Part shown: positions 6,427 through 14,839 of the stretch, piece after piece | Position numbering within the stretch: position 1 is the first letter of the stretch | Layout: every line of letters begins with the position of its first letter | Assembly: GCA_031268095.1 (NCBI GenBank) | Contig: JAIRXU010000067.1 | Coordinates: 1 to 37,877, forward strand | Origin: Oscillospiraceae bacterium | Lineage (GTDB): Bacteria; Bacillota; Clostridia; Oscillospirales; Acutalibacteraceae | Reading direction: 5' to 3' | Length of the DNA stretch: 37,877 bases | The notes under the pieces: generated by a model | Databases searched by the model: none | Seen by the model: only the letters and a program-made list of their open reading frames with translations | Told to the model about the DNA's origin: nothing | Program-made: the position numbers and the translations under genes

Positions 6427-8678
6427 AAATTGTATTCCGATACCTCAAACCCTTCCTGCCGGCGGTGCTGCTGTGTATCGTGCTGCTCTTTGGGCAGGCG
6501 ATGGGCGAACTGACGCTGCCGAACCTGATGAGCGATATCGTCAATGTCGGGCTCCAAGGCGGCGGGATCTCCGAGTCTGTTCCCCGGGCCCTGAGCCCGC
6601 AGGCCATGGAATTCCTGACCACGCTGATGTCCCCGGAGGACGAGGCCGTTTTCCGGCGGGCATATAAACAGGTTGCGCCGGGGGAAGGCGGCGCCGAGGC
6701 GGCAACCTTTCCGAAGTTGGAAGAAACCGGCGGTTACGTGCTGGCGCTCCCGGAAAAAGAACGCCATCCGGATGTATCCGCCAGTTACGACCGCGCATCC
6801 AGTTTCTTCCTGACCAAGGCGATCGCGCTCATGAAAGCCGCGCAGGAGAAGGCTGGCGCAGCTGGTTCCGCCGCCTCAGCGGAAGAATTCAGCGCCTCGA
6901 GCGGTTTCGACAACCGGGAACCTGCCGAGATTTACGGCATGGGCCTGCTGCTGCGCATGGATCCGACGCTGCCGGAGCAGATCCAAGCGGCCGACGGCGG
7001 CGGGGACGCCTCAATGTTCGGCCGCCAGGTAGGCACGGCCATGATCAAGCTGTTTTACCGGGACCTGGGCGCGGATACGTCCAAGATTCAGAGCAAGTAC
7101 ATTTACCGTACCGGCGCGCAGATGCTTCTGCTGGCGCTGGGCTGCGGGCTGGCGGCGGTGTCGGTCAGTTTCCTTGCCGCCCGGACCAGCGCGGGACTGT
7201 CCCGCAACATGCGCCGTTCGATTTTTGAAAAAGTTCAGCGTTTTTCGAAGAAAGAAATTGACCGCTTCTCTACCGCTTCTCTGATCACCCGCAGCACCAA
7301 TGACGTCCAGCAGGTGCAGATGATCGTGCTGATGGGCATCCGGATGATTGTCTTTTCCCCGGTGATGGGCGTCGGCGGGCTGGTCATGGCCCTGCGCAAG
7401 AGCCCTTCTCTCAGCTGGATCATCGGCATGGCCCTGGCGGCGCTGGTCGCTCTGCTGCTGTTCGCCCTGCTGGTGGTGATGCCGCGCTTCCGGAGCCTGC
7501 AAAAACTCATCGACCGCCTCAACCTCGTTTCCCGGGAAAATCTCACGGGACTGATGGTGATCCGTGCCTTTGGCAACGAGCGCCACGAGGAGGAGCGGGT
7601 CGAGGGCGCGGCCCGCAGCCTCCGGGATACCGAGCGTTTTCTGTTCCGTGCGATGTCTGTCATGATGCCGCTGCTGATGCTGCTGATGAACGTGCTGAGC
7701 ATGCTGGTGATTTGGTTTGGCGGGCACGCCATCGCGGAATCCCAGATCCAGATTGGCGATATGATGGCATTTCTGCAATACGCCATGCATGTGGTCATGT
7801 CCTTCCTGTTTGTCGCAATGATCTTCGTGATGCTGCCCCGGGCCGCCGTCTCCGCCAACCGGATCAAGGAAGTGCTGGACACCCCGGAGGGCATCAATGA
7901 TCCGGAGCAGCCGGAATCCCTGCCGGAAGGGCCCTGCGATGTGACGTTTGACCATGTTGATTTCCGCTACGGCGGCGCGGAAGAAGACGTGCTGCAAGAC
8001 ATTACCTTCCGCGCCCCGCCGGGCCAGATCACCGCTTTTATCGGCGCGACGGGTGCGGGAAAGAGTACCCTGGTGAACCTCCTCGAGCGGTTCTATGACG
8101 TGACCGGCGGTTCCGTCCAAGTGGGCGGGGTGGATGTGCGCCGCTTGCCGCAGGCGGAGCTGCGCCGGACCATCGGCTTTGTGCCGCAGCAGGCAGTCTT
8201 GTTTTCCGGCGATATCCGCTCCAACGTCTCCTACGGCGCGGGCAGCGCCACTACCGACGAAACCATCCGGCAGGCCATTGCTGTCGCCCAGGCGGAAGAC
8301 TTCGTCAGCGGCGCGCCGGGCGGGCTGGAAGCCCCCATTGCCCAGGGCGGAGCCAATGTCTCCGGCGGGCAGAAGCAGCGGCTGTCCATTGCCCGGGCCC
8401 TGGCCCGCAAGCCCCGGATCTATGTGTTTGACGACAGTTTTTCCGCGCTGGACTTCAAGACCGACGCCGCGCTGCGCCGGGCGCTGGGATCGTACACCGA
8501 TGGCGCGACGGTGCTGATCGTCGCCCAGCGGGTCAGCACCATCATGACCGCTGACCAGATCGTCGTACTGGACGAAGGGCGCGTTGTCGGCATCGGCCCC
8601 CACAAACAGCTGCTGCAATCCTGCGGCGTCTACCGCGAGATCGCGGAAAGTCAGCTTTCGAAGGAGGAATTGGCGTGA
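6423..8678 (+). CDS. ABC exporter half-transporter, degenerate-site subunit
   Basis: Type IV ABC exporter with a membrane domain (about residues 1-490) fused to an ATPase domain. Walker A GATGAGKST begins at residue 541 and the signature VSGGQ lies at 646-650. Walker B reads YVFDDS: Asp671 replaces the catalytic Glu, and the switch His is Gln702 in VAQRVST. These two changes are the hallmark of the subunit that supplies the non-hydrolytic site in heterodimeric exporters of the TM287/288 and BmrCD type. The loop between TM1 and TM2 is unusually large, roughly residues 35-230 instead of a short hairpin, hydrophilic and probably extracellular. The gene overlaps marR by 4 bases and its partner by GTGA. 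Drug or lipid export is likely, but the substrate cannot be read from the sequence. 751 residues. Confidence 0.93.
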   Translation: MKIVFRYLKPFLPAVLLCIVLLFGQAMGELTLPNLMSDIVNVGLQGGGISESVPRALSPQAMEFLTTLMSPEDEAVFRRAYKQVAPGEGGAEAATFPKLEETGGYVLALPEKERHPDVSASYDRASSFFLTKAIALMKAAQEKAGAAGSAASAEEFSASSGFDNREPAEIYGMGLLLRMDPTLPEQIQAADGGGDASMFGRQVGTAMIKLFYRDLGADTSKIQSKYIYRTGAQMLLLALGCGLAAVSVSFLAARTSAGLSRNMRRSIFEKVQRFSKKEIDRFSTASLITRSTNDVQQVQMIVLMGIRMIVFSPVMGVGGLVMALRKSPSLSWIIGMALAALVALLLFALLVVMPRFRSLQKLIDRLNLVSRENLTGLMVIRAFGNERHEEERVEGAARSLRDTERFLFRAMSVMMPLLMLLMNVLSMLVIWFGGHAIAESQIQIGDMMAFLQYAMHVVMSFLFVAMIFVMLPRAAVSANRIKEVLDTPEGINDPEQPESLPEGPCDVTFDHVDFRYGGAEEDVLQDITFRAPPGQITAFIGATGAGKSTLVNLLERFYDVTGGSVQVGGVDVRRLPQAELRRTIGFVPQQAVLFSGDIRSNVSYGAGSATTDETIRQAIAVAQAEDFVSGAPGGLEAPIAQGGANVSGGQKQRLSIARALARKPRIYVFDDSFSALDFKTDAALRRALGSYTDGATVLIVAQRVSTIMTADQIVVLDEGRVVGIGPHKQLLQSCGVYREIAESQLSKEELA

Positions 8679-10576
8679 GCGAATCGAATCAGAAAGCCCC
8701 GGCTGCTGCTGCGCAGGGTCTCGGCGGCCGCCGTCAGGGTGTGCGCCCCGGCCCCCGGCCCGGCGGCCCCATGGGGGGCATGCCCGTCGAAAAGGCAAAG
8801 GACGCCAAAGCGGCGGTCCGCCGCCTGGTGGCATACCTCCGGCCCTACGGCATCACCCTGATCGTCGTGTTTCTTCTCGCGGCGGTCTCGACCGTCTTTT
8901 CTATCCTCGGCCCCAGCCAGATCGGAGACGCGACGACGCTGCTGGCCAAGGGGATTATGGGCAAAATCACCGGGAGCGGAGAGGGGATCCCCTTCGACGA
9001 AATCGGCAAGATTATGCTCAAACTCCTGGGACTCTATGGCCTGAGCGCCCTCTTCTCCTTCCTGCAAGGATACCTGATGGCTGGGGTGGCGACGATGGTG
9101 TCCTACCGGCTGCGCAACGCGATCATCCAGAAAATCAACCGCATGCCCGTCAGCTACTTCAACCGCGTCAGCCACGGAGACGTTCTCTCCCGCATGACCA
9201 ACGACGTCGATACCCTCAACCAAAGCATGAATCAGGGCATGGCCCAGCTGATTTCCTCTGTCACGACGGTGGTCGGCATTACCGTTATGATGTTCGTCAA
9301 GAGCCCGCAGATGGCTCTGGTGGCGGTCACGGTCGTGCCGGTGATCCTCGTGACGGTTTCTCTGGTGGTGAAGGCGTCCCAAAAACACTTTTACGCCCAG
9401 CAGGAATATCTTGGAAGCGTCAACGGCCAGGTCGAGGAAGTCTACGCCGGACACACGGTGGTGAAGGCCTTCGGCGGCGAAGAAGACGTCATCCAAACCT
9501 TCGACGGGGAAAACAACAAACTGTTCAGTACAGCCTGGCGCGCGCAGTTCCTCTCCGGTGTGATGCATCCGATCGTGATGTTTTTGGGCAACCTCAATTA
9601 TGTCGGCGTCTGTGTGCTGGGGGCGGTGCTGGTTTCCAGCAAGGGCATGGATGTGGGCATCATCACGGAATTTATCATGTACATCCGCCAATTCAACCAG
9701 CCGTTCCAGCAGCTGGCCCAGATCATGAACGTCTTCCAACAGACCGCCGCCGCCGCCGAACGGGTGTTTGAGTTCCTGGACGAGGCGGAGGAAACCGCTG
9801 TTGAGGCTGGAGACCCCCTGCCTCTGGTAGAAGGCCGCGTCCGCTTCGACCATGTCCGATTCGGCTACGAAGACAGCGACGAAATGGTGATCAAGGATTT
9901 TACGGCGGATATCGCTCCCGGGCAGAAGGTGGCCATCGTCGGCCCCACCGGCGCGGGCAAGACCACGCTGGTGAAGCTGCTCATGCGCTTCCATGACCTG
10001 ACCGACGGGGCGATCTACCTCGACGAGCACAACATCGCCGATTATCCCCGGCAGCAGGTTCGGCGGCAGCTGGCCATGGTGCTTCAGGATACCTGGCTGA
10101 CCAGCGCCACCGTCGCGGACAATATCCGGTATGGCCGTCTGGACGCCACGGACGAAGAAGTGATTGCCGCCGCGAAGGCCGCCCAGGCCCACCATTTCAT
10201 CAAGTCTCTGCCCGACGGCTACCAGATGGAAATCAACGAGGAGGCCAACAACATCTCCCAGGGGCAGAAGCAGCTGCTGACCATCGCCCGGGCGGTGCTG
10301 GTGGATCCGAAGATCCTGATCCTGGACGAGGCAACCTCCTCTGTCGATACCCGCACGGAAATCCTGATCCAGAAGGCCATGGACCATCTGATGAAAGGGC
10401 GCACCAGTTTTATTATCGCCCACCGCCTCTCGACAATCCGCAACGCCGACGTGATTCTCTGCCTCGACCATGGCGACATCGTCGAACAGGGTAGCCATGA
10501 CGAATTGATGGCCAAAGACGGCTTCTATGCCCGGCTGTATAACAGTCAGTTCGAACGGCTGGCGGAAGCGGGCTGA
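8675..10576 (+). CDS. ABC exporter half-transporter, catalytic subunit
   Basis: Partner of the preceding gene. The GTG start at 8675 overlaps its stop (GTGA), with AAGGAGG just upstream. The first 40 or so residues are a Gly/Pro/Arg-rich, probably disordered cytoplasmic tail. A six-helix membrane domain follows (about residues 55-370), then the ATPase: Walker A GPTGAGKT at 423-430, Walker B LILDEATSSVD with catalytic Glu552, and switch His583 in IIAHRLST. Its signature is ISQGQ (527-531) instead of LSGGQ. The weak signature here faces the weak Walker B of the partner, while the intact signature of the partner faces this intact Walker B. The pair should therefore have one active and one degenerate ATP site, and the two genes must work as a heterodimer. 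633 residues. Confidence 0.94.
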   Translation: MSESNQKAPAAAAQGLGGRRQGVRPGPRPGGPMGGMPVEKAKDAKAAVRRLVAYLRPYGITLIVVFLLAAVSTVFSILGPSQIGDATTLLAKGIMGKITGSGEGIPFDEIGKIMLKLLGLYGLSALFSFLQGYLMAGVATMVSYRLRNAIIQKINRMPVSYFNRVSHGDVLSRMTNDVDTLNQSMNQGMAQLISSVTTVVGITVMMFVKSPQMALVAVTVVPVILVTVSLVVKASQKHFYAQQEYLGSVNGQVEEVYAGHTVVKAFGGEEDVIQTFDGENNKLFSTAWRAQFLSGVMHPIVMFLGNLNYVGVCVLGAVLVSSKGMDVGIITEFIMYIRQFNQPFQQLAQIMNVFQQTAAAAERVFEFLDEAEETAVEAGDPLPLVEGRVRFDHVRFGYEDSDEMVIKDFTADIAPGQKVAIVGPTGAGKTTLVKLLMRFHDLTDGAIYLDEHNIADYPRQQVRRQLAMVLQDTWLTSATVADNIRYGRLDATDEEVIAAAKAAQAHHFIKSLPDGYQMEINEEANNISQGQKQLLTIARAVLVDPKILILDEATSSVDTRTEILIQKAMDHLMKGRTSFIIAHRLSTIRNADVILCLDHGDIVEQGSHDELMAKDGFYARLYNSQFERLAEAG

Positions 10577-10623
10577 GTTCCCCTTGCCCGTCCGGCGCCT
10601 TCCCGAAAGGAGCATGCATCCCA

Positions 10624-13449
10624 TTGAAGGATCCCTGGAGCGTCTTTCATGAGATCCTGTCAACCGTGACAGACTGTTTACACGACGACGGCTTCGCCGC
10701 ATATGAGACGGCGGAGCCGCTGCCGGGTGTTTTCATGTCCGTGCCCGTGCCGGCGGAATCCGGCGGCGGAGAGGAGTGCGCCGCCCTGCGGAAGCTCCGG
10801 GAGATGCGGCGGATCAAGAGCGACGAAACGCCGTTTTCGCGTCTGTACGGCGGGCGGGACGCCGCGCAGTTTGTCCGGCAGGCCCGGTTTCTGGCGGACT
10901 TCGAGGACAGCATGCCGGGGGCGGGGAAGATTTCGTGCCGGATGGCCCGCCCAACCTATAGCGACCTGAGCACCGAGCAATTGCGCGCTTACTTCACCTG
11001 GCGGACCGGCTACCGGCGGGGAGACGTCAGGTCCGCGCCCGCCGCCTTCGCGTTGCTGCATGCCTTCGAGCTGATCCACGGCGTCGGCGCCGCCTCGTCC
11101 GAAGACAGGGCCGACAAACTGGCCGCCCTTTGGCGCTGGGCCCGGGGGGAGCACCCCCAACTGGACGGGAAATTCCATGCCTGGTTCCGGGACATCTACC
11201 TGTGCGGGGACTTTGGCTGCACGTTCCGGGATCTGGTGTTGCGCTGCGGCGTGAAGGAATGGTACGGCGAGGTCTTCTGCGAAGAAGGGGACAGCGGGTT
11301 CCTCCGGCTGATGCTCCGGCTGGCGGACTACCGGGGGGACCGCAGCCGCTTTTTTCTGGAAAATCCCCGGCTGACTCCGGGGCTGGAGCACTGTTTTCTG
11401 GTGGTGCTGCGCAACCTCAAACCCCTGCTGCTGCTGCGGGGGCTGACGTTGGACGACCTCATGCTGGTGCAGCCGGACCGATGGAGTTTTTATGAACCCT
11501 TCCGCGAGGCCGTGCATTACGCCGCCGCGCCCTGGCCAGACAAACGGGTGACCCTCAGCAATATGGAGTCCTACCGCTGCCGCGGCGGCAGCTGGTCCCG
11601 TGCCCGGGCCTTCGACCTGAACTACGGATCGTCTCCCGTGCTGGGGTATATTGTCCGGCGGCTGGAGGCGGAATTCCGGAATCAGGCCGATTATCCGCAA
11701 AAAAGCAATCCCCGGGCGGCGCAGGTCTACGAGCGCTGGGTGGGGACACCGTCGTTTTCCCGCCTGCTCTGGGATGTGGTGCGTGATCCCCGCTTCGACG
11801 AAATTGTGGATGGCGTCGCCCGGGCCTGGTGGGCGGCGGGCGGCGCGCTCCCGGCGGATTGCCTCCTGCCGCAGGTCCGGGACCTGGCCGGGCTACTGGC
11901 CGAGGAACCCTACCCGACACTGTTTCGGGTCCGGGAAATCGGCCAAAATGGTACCCGCGCCGGGCAGCGGCGGCAGTTCGCCCAGCAGGCCGCGCTGCTC
12001 GCGCCGCTGGAAGACGGCACACCGTTTTCCGAAAACCCCGAATTGCCGGAGGAGCTGCAAGGAGGGATCCCGCCGTTCCCGTTGTATCAGGATCTGACGC
12101 TGGATCAATTGCGGGATTACCTGCGCTGGCGGACGCGGTTCCGCCGGGGGAAGGCGCTTCCTGTGGATCTGTCTGTCCTGCATCTTTACGGGACGGAGCT
12201 GCTCTGCCGCGCGGGGACGGAAGACGCCTTCCGGGACCTGTGCCGCTTATTGAAGGCTTACGCGTCCGGGGACCGCCGGGCGGAGCGCTTTCTGACCGCC
12301 TGGATTCGGGACGACTATCTTGTCCGGCCCCCGGCGGAGCCCTTTGCGGAGCTCCTGCGCCGCTACGGCGCCGAAGCTTGGTTTCCGGCGGTTTTCCTCG
12401 GTGATTCGGACCTCCGTGACCCGCTGACGCTCTACAATCATCTTTCCCAATATAAAATCCTCGCCAGCCGGTTTTATCGGCCCGACCGGCACATGCTATG
12501 GAACGATTGCTGGCGGACCGTGCTGGCGGCCGTGCAGGGACGCTGCGCGGCGGAGGGGCTGGACTTCCTCCGCTTCGTGCGGGGGGCGCCCGCGCCGGAT
12601 CCCGACTGGCTGCCGTTTGCCGACGCCGTTGGCGCGCCGGAGGCCCCGCCCCCCCCTGAGCGGACGGTCAGGACACTGGGGCCGACGGAGCGGTATGAAT
12701 ACGCCGGGGGGCTTTGGCGCTGCCGCCTGACCGCAAAGACCCCCTCTGCCGCCGGGGCCCTGGTGGGGTTCCTGCTCAAGCGCATGGAAGCCCGTCTACG
12801 CTTGCTGACCCGCGGCAAATATCGCCTGACCGCCGAACCGGCCCCTCTGCTGCGGACGCTGGGCCGGGGCAAACTCTATGACCTGGCGGCCTCCGGCGCG
12901 CTGGGGATAGTGGTGGACGAAGCGGCGGACGCCTGGGCGGCGGGCCAGGATCTTTCCCTTTTCGCGGAAGCCCAGAGGCAGAAAGCCCCCAAACCCGTCG
13001 CTCAGCCGGAACCGAGGCCCGCGCCGCCGCCGCCCGTTACCATCGACTTCAGTCAGCTGGACCGGATCCGCGGCGAAGCGGCGGAGACCCAGCGGAAGCT
13101 GACGGTTGCGGCGGAAGAGGAAATCCGAGAGGCGGAAGCCGCGCCGAGGCAGGTCTCCTGGGAAGTGCCGGGGTCCGTCGCGGAACTCTTCCGGTCCGTC
13201 CGCCCGTCGTCGGCTGACGATCCCGTCGCCGCGCTCTGCGCCGCGCTTTCTCCGGAGCAGCGGAGGGCCGTGGCGGAAATTTTAGCCGGGACGCCTGCCC
13301 CTCCAGACGAACTGACCATGGAAGCCATCAATGAACTGGCCCTGGATTTCCTTGGAGACACGTTGCTGGACGCTGCCGTCTTTCCGCCGGTGATGCACGA
13401 GGACTACCGGGCGGCCTGGCAGGCGGCGGCGGAAAAATGCTCGACTTAA
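10624..13449 (+). CDS. TerB-N/TerB-C domain protein with internal duplication
   Basis: First gene of a three-gene module. Residues about 82-403 and 452-773 are two copies of one long helical unit: FVRQARFLADFEDS...LSTEQLRAYFTWRTGYRRG and QFAQQAALLAPLEDG...LTLDQLRDYLRWRTRFRRG mark their starts. This pattern matches the TerB N-terminal domain (TerB_N). After a Pro-rich linker (about 785-804), residues 805-935 resemble TerB_C, with the typical IDFSQLDRIRGEAAETQRKL. There is no signal peptide or membrane segment, so it is cytosolic. In related clusters these domains occur with ATPases and helicases and are thought to be scaffolds; tellurite resistance itself is not implied. The TTG start at 10624 follows AAAGGAG (10606-10612) by 11 bases; a nearby ATG at 10614 is out of frame. 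It lies 47 bases after the exporter. 941 residues; molecular role unknown. Confidence 0.8.
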   Translation: MKDPWSVFHEILSTVTDCLHDDGFAAYETAEPLPGVFMSVPVPAESGGGEECAALRKLREMRRIKSDETPFSRLYGGRDAAQFVRQARFLADFEDSMPGAGKISCRMARPTYSDLSTEQLRAYFTWRTGYRRGDVRSAPAAFALLHAFELIHGVGAASSEDRADKLAALWRWARGEHPQLDGKFHAWFRDIYLCGDFGCTFRDLVLRCGVKEWYGEVFCEEGDSGFLRLMLRLADYRGDRSRFFLENPRLTPGLEHCFLVVLRNLKPLLLLRGLTLDDLMLVQPDRWSFYEPFREAVHYAAAPWPDKRVTLSNMESYRCRGGSWSRARAFDLNYGSSPVLGYIVRRLEAEFRNQADYPQKSNPRAAQVYERWVGTPSFSRLLWDVVRDPRFDEIVDGVARAWWAAGGALPADCLLPQVRDLAGLLAEEPYPTLFRVREIGQNGTRAGQRRQFAQQAALLAPLEDGTPFSENPELPEELQGGIPPFPLYQDLTLDQLRDYLRWRTRFRRGKALPVDLSVLHLYGTELLCRAGTEDAFRDLCRLLKAYASGDRRAERFLTAWIRDDYLVRPPAEPFAELLRRYGAEAWFPAVFLGDSDLRDPLTLYNHLSQYKILASRFYRPDRHMLWNDCWRTVLAAVQGRCAAEGLDFLRFVRGAPAPDPDWLPFADAVGAPEAPPPPERTVRTLGPTERYEYAGGLWRCRLTAKTPSAAGALVGFLLKRMEARLRLLTRGKYRLTAEPAPLLRTLGRGKLYDLAASGALGIVVDEAADAWAAGQDLSLFAEAQRQKAPKPVAQPEPRPAPPPPVTIDFSQLDRIRGEAAETQRKLTVAAEEEIREAEAAPRQVSWEVPGSVAELFRSVRPSSADDPVAALCAALSPEQRRAVAEILAGTPAPPDELTMEAINELALDFLGDTLLDAAVFPPVMHEDYRAAWQAAAEKCST

Positions 13450-13497
13450 AATGCTCTGGTTTGCGATATTTGCGATAAACGAACAGGAGGATCCGGT

Positions 13498-14817
13498 ATG
13501 GAAAAAGCCGCGCCCAAGCGGATTGCCGCCGCCGTGCTCAATTCCCTCAAAGGCGGTGTGGTGCCGCGCGTCGGACTGGAATACATTGCCGTTGGCCGGG
13601 GCCGGGAGATCGGCGCGCTGCTGCGTGACATGGAAATCATCGCCGACGGCGGGGCGACCTTTCGTTTCCTGGTGGGGCGATACGGCGCGGGCAAGAGCTT
13701 CCTGCTCCAGACGCTCCGCAATTACGTCATGGAAAAGGGCTTCGCGGTCATGGACTGCGACCTTTCGCCGGAACGGCGCTTCAGCGGAACGAAGGGGCAG
13801 GGGCTGGCGACGTACCGGGAGCTCCTCCGGAATCTCTCTACCCGGGCAAAGCCGGACGGCGGCGCGCTGCCGCTGATCCTGGAACGCTGGCTGTCCCGGC
13901 TCCAGAGCGAGGTGGCCGCCGAAACCGGCCTGCCGGAGGGGCCGGTCTTCGACGACGCGGTGCGCCGCAAGATCTTTCTGGTGATGGAAGAAGTCGAGGG
14001 GATGGTCAACGGTTTCGATTTCGCCCGGGCGATTGTCCGCTACTGGGAGGCGCACCGCACCGGCGACGACGGAGGCAAATCCGACGTGCTGCGCTGGCTG
14101 CGCGGGGAATACCAAACCCGGACCGAGGCCAAGCAGGCGCTGGGGATCAACTTCATCGTCACGGACGAGAACTGGTACGACGTTCTGAAACTCTTTGCCG
14201 TTTTCCTGGTTCGGTCCGGATACAGCGGACTGCTGCTGTTGGTGGACGAACTGGTCAACCTTTTCCGTATTCCCCACCGGGTGACCCGGCAGTATAACTA
14301 CGAAAAAATTCTGACGATTTATAACGATGTGCTCCAGGGCAAGGCTGGGTATCTGGGTGTGCTGATGAGCGCGACACCCCAGTGCATGGAGGACAGCGAC
14401 AAAGGGATTTTCAGTTACGACGCGCTGCGCTCCCGCCTGACGGAGGGCCGCTTTTCCGCCCCTGGCGCGCGGGATATGCTCGCGCCGATCATCCGGCTGG
14501 ACCCGCTGTCGTATGAAGAAATGCTGGTGCTGACGGAGAAGCTCGCCGCCCTCCATGCCGGGCTATACGGCACGGAGCAGCTCGTCTCCCAGGAGGAGGC
14601 CGTCGCCTTCCTGAAACTGGAGTATGAACGTGTTGGCGCGGAAAGCCACATAACGCCCCGGGAGGTCATCCGGGACTTCATTGAGTTGCTGGACATTGCC
14701 AGCCAGCGGCCGGGCTGCCGTGTCGGAGATATCCTGCGGGACGGTGGGTTTACGGCCTCCGCCCCCGCGCCGGAGGACGCCGCGCTCCACCAGGAATTTG
14801 CGGAATTTGAATTATAA
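13498..14817 (+). CDS. BrxD-like P-loop ATPase (DUF2791 family)
   Basis: An ATPase of the family known in type 2 BREX loci as BrxD. Walker A is FLVGRYGAGKSF (P-loop at residues 60-67), Walker B is LLLLVDELVNLF (Asp250-Glu251) and a sensor-like GVLMSATP follows at 287-294. The N-terminal VGLEYIAVGRGREIGALL is the usual lead-in of the family, which takes over a loaded helicase or DNA. 439 residues is normal. The ATG at 13498 has AGGAGG six bases upstream. It begins 48 bases after the TerB-domain gene and its stop is 22 bases before the helicase start, so all three are likely one transcript. By analogy with BREX it may act as a regulatory ATPase partner of the helicase; the biochemical role is not established. 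Confidence 0.88.
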   Translation: MEKAAPKRIAAAVLNSLKGGVVPRVGLEYIAVGRGREIGALLRDMEIIADGGATFRFLVGRYGAGKSFLLQTLRNYVMEKGFAVMDCDLSPERRFSGTKGQGLATYRELLRNLSTRAKPDGGALPLILERWLSRLQSEVAAETGLPEGPVFDDAVRRKIFLVMEEVEGMVNGFDFARAIVRYWEAHRTGDDGGKSDVLRWLRGEYQTRTEAKQALGINFIVTDENWYDVLKLFAVFLVRSGYSGLLLLVDELVNLFRIPHRVTRQYNYEKILTIYNDVLQGKAGYLGVLMSATPQCMEDSDKGIFSYDALRSRLTEGRFSAPGARDMLAPIIRLDPLSYEEMLVLTEKLAALHAGLYGTEQLVSQEEAVAFLKLEYERVGAESHITPREVIRDFIELLDIASQRPGCRVGDILRDGGFTASAPAPEDAALHQEFAEFEL

Positions 14818-14839
14818 TGACAACACCGAAAGGCGGCCC

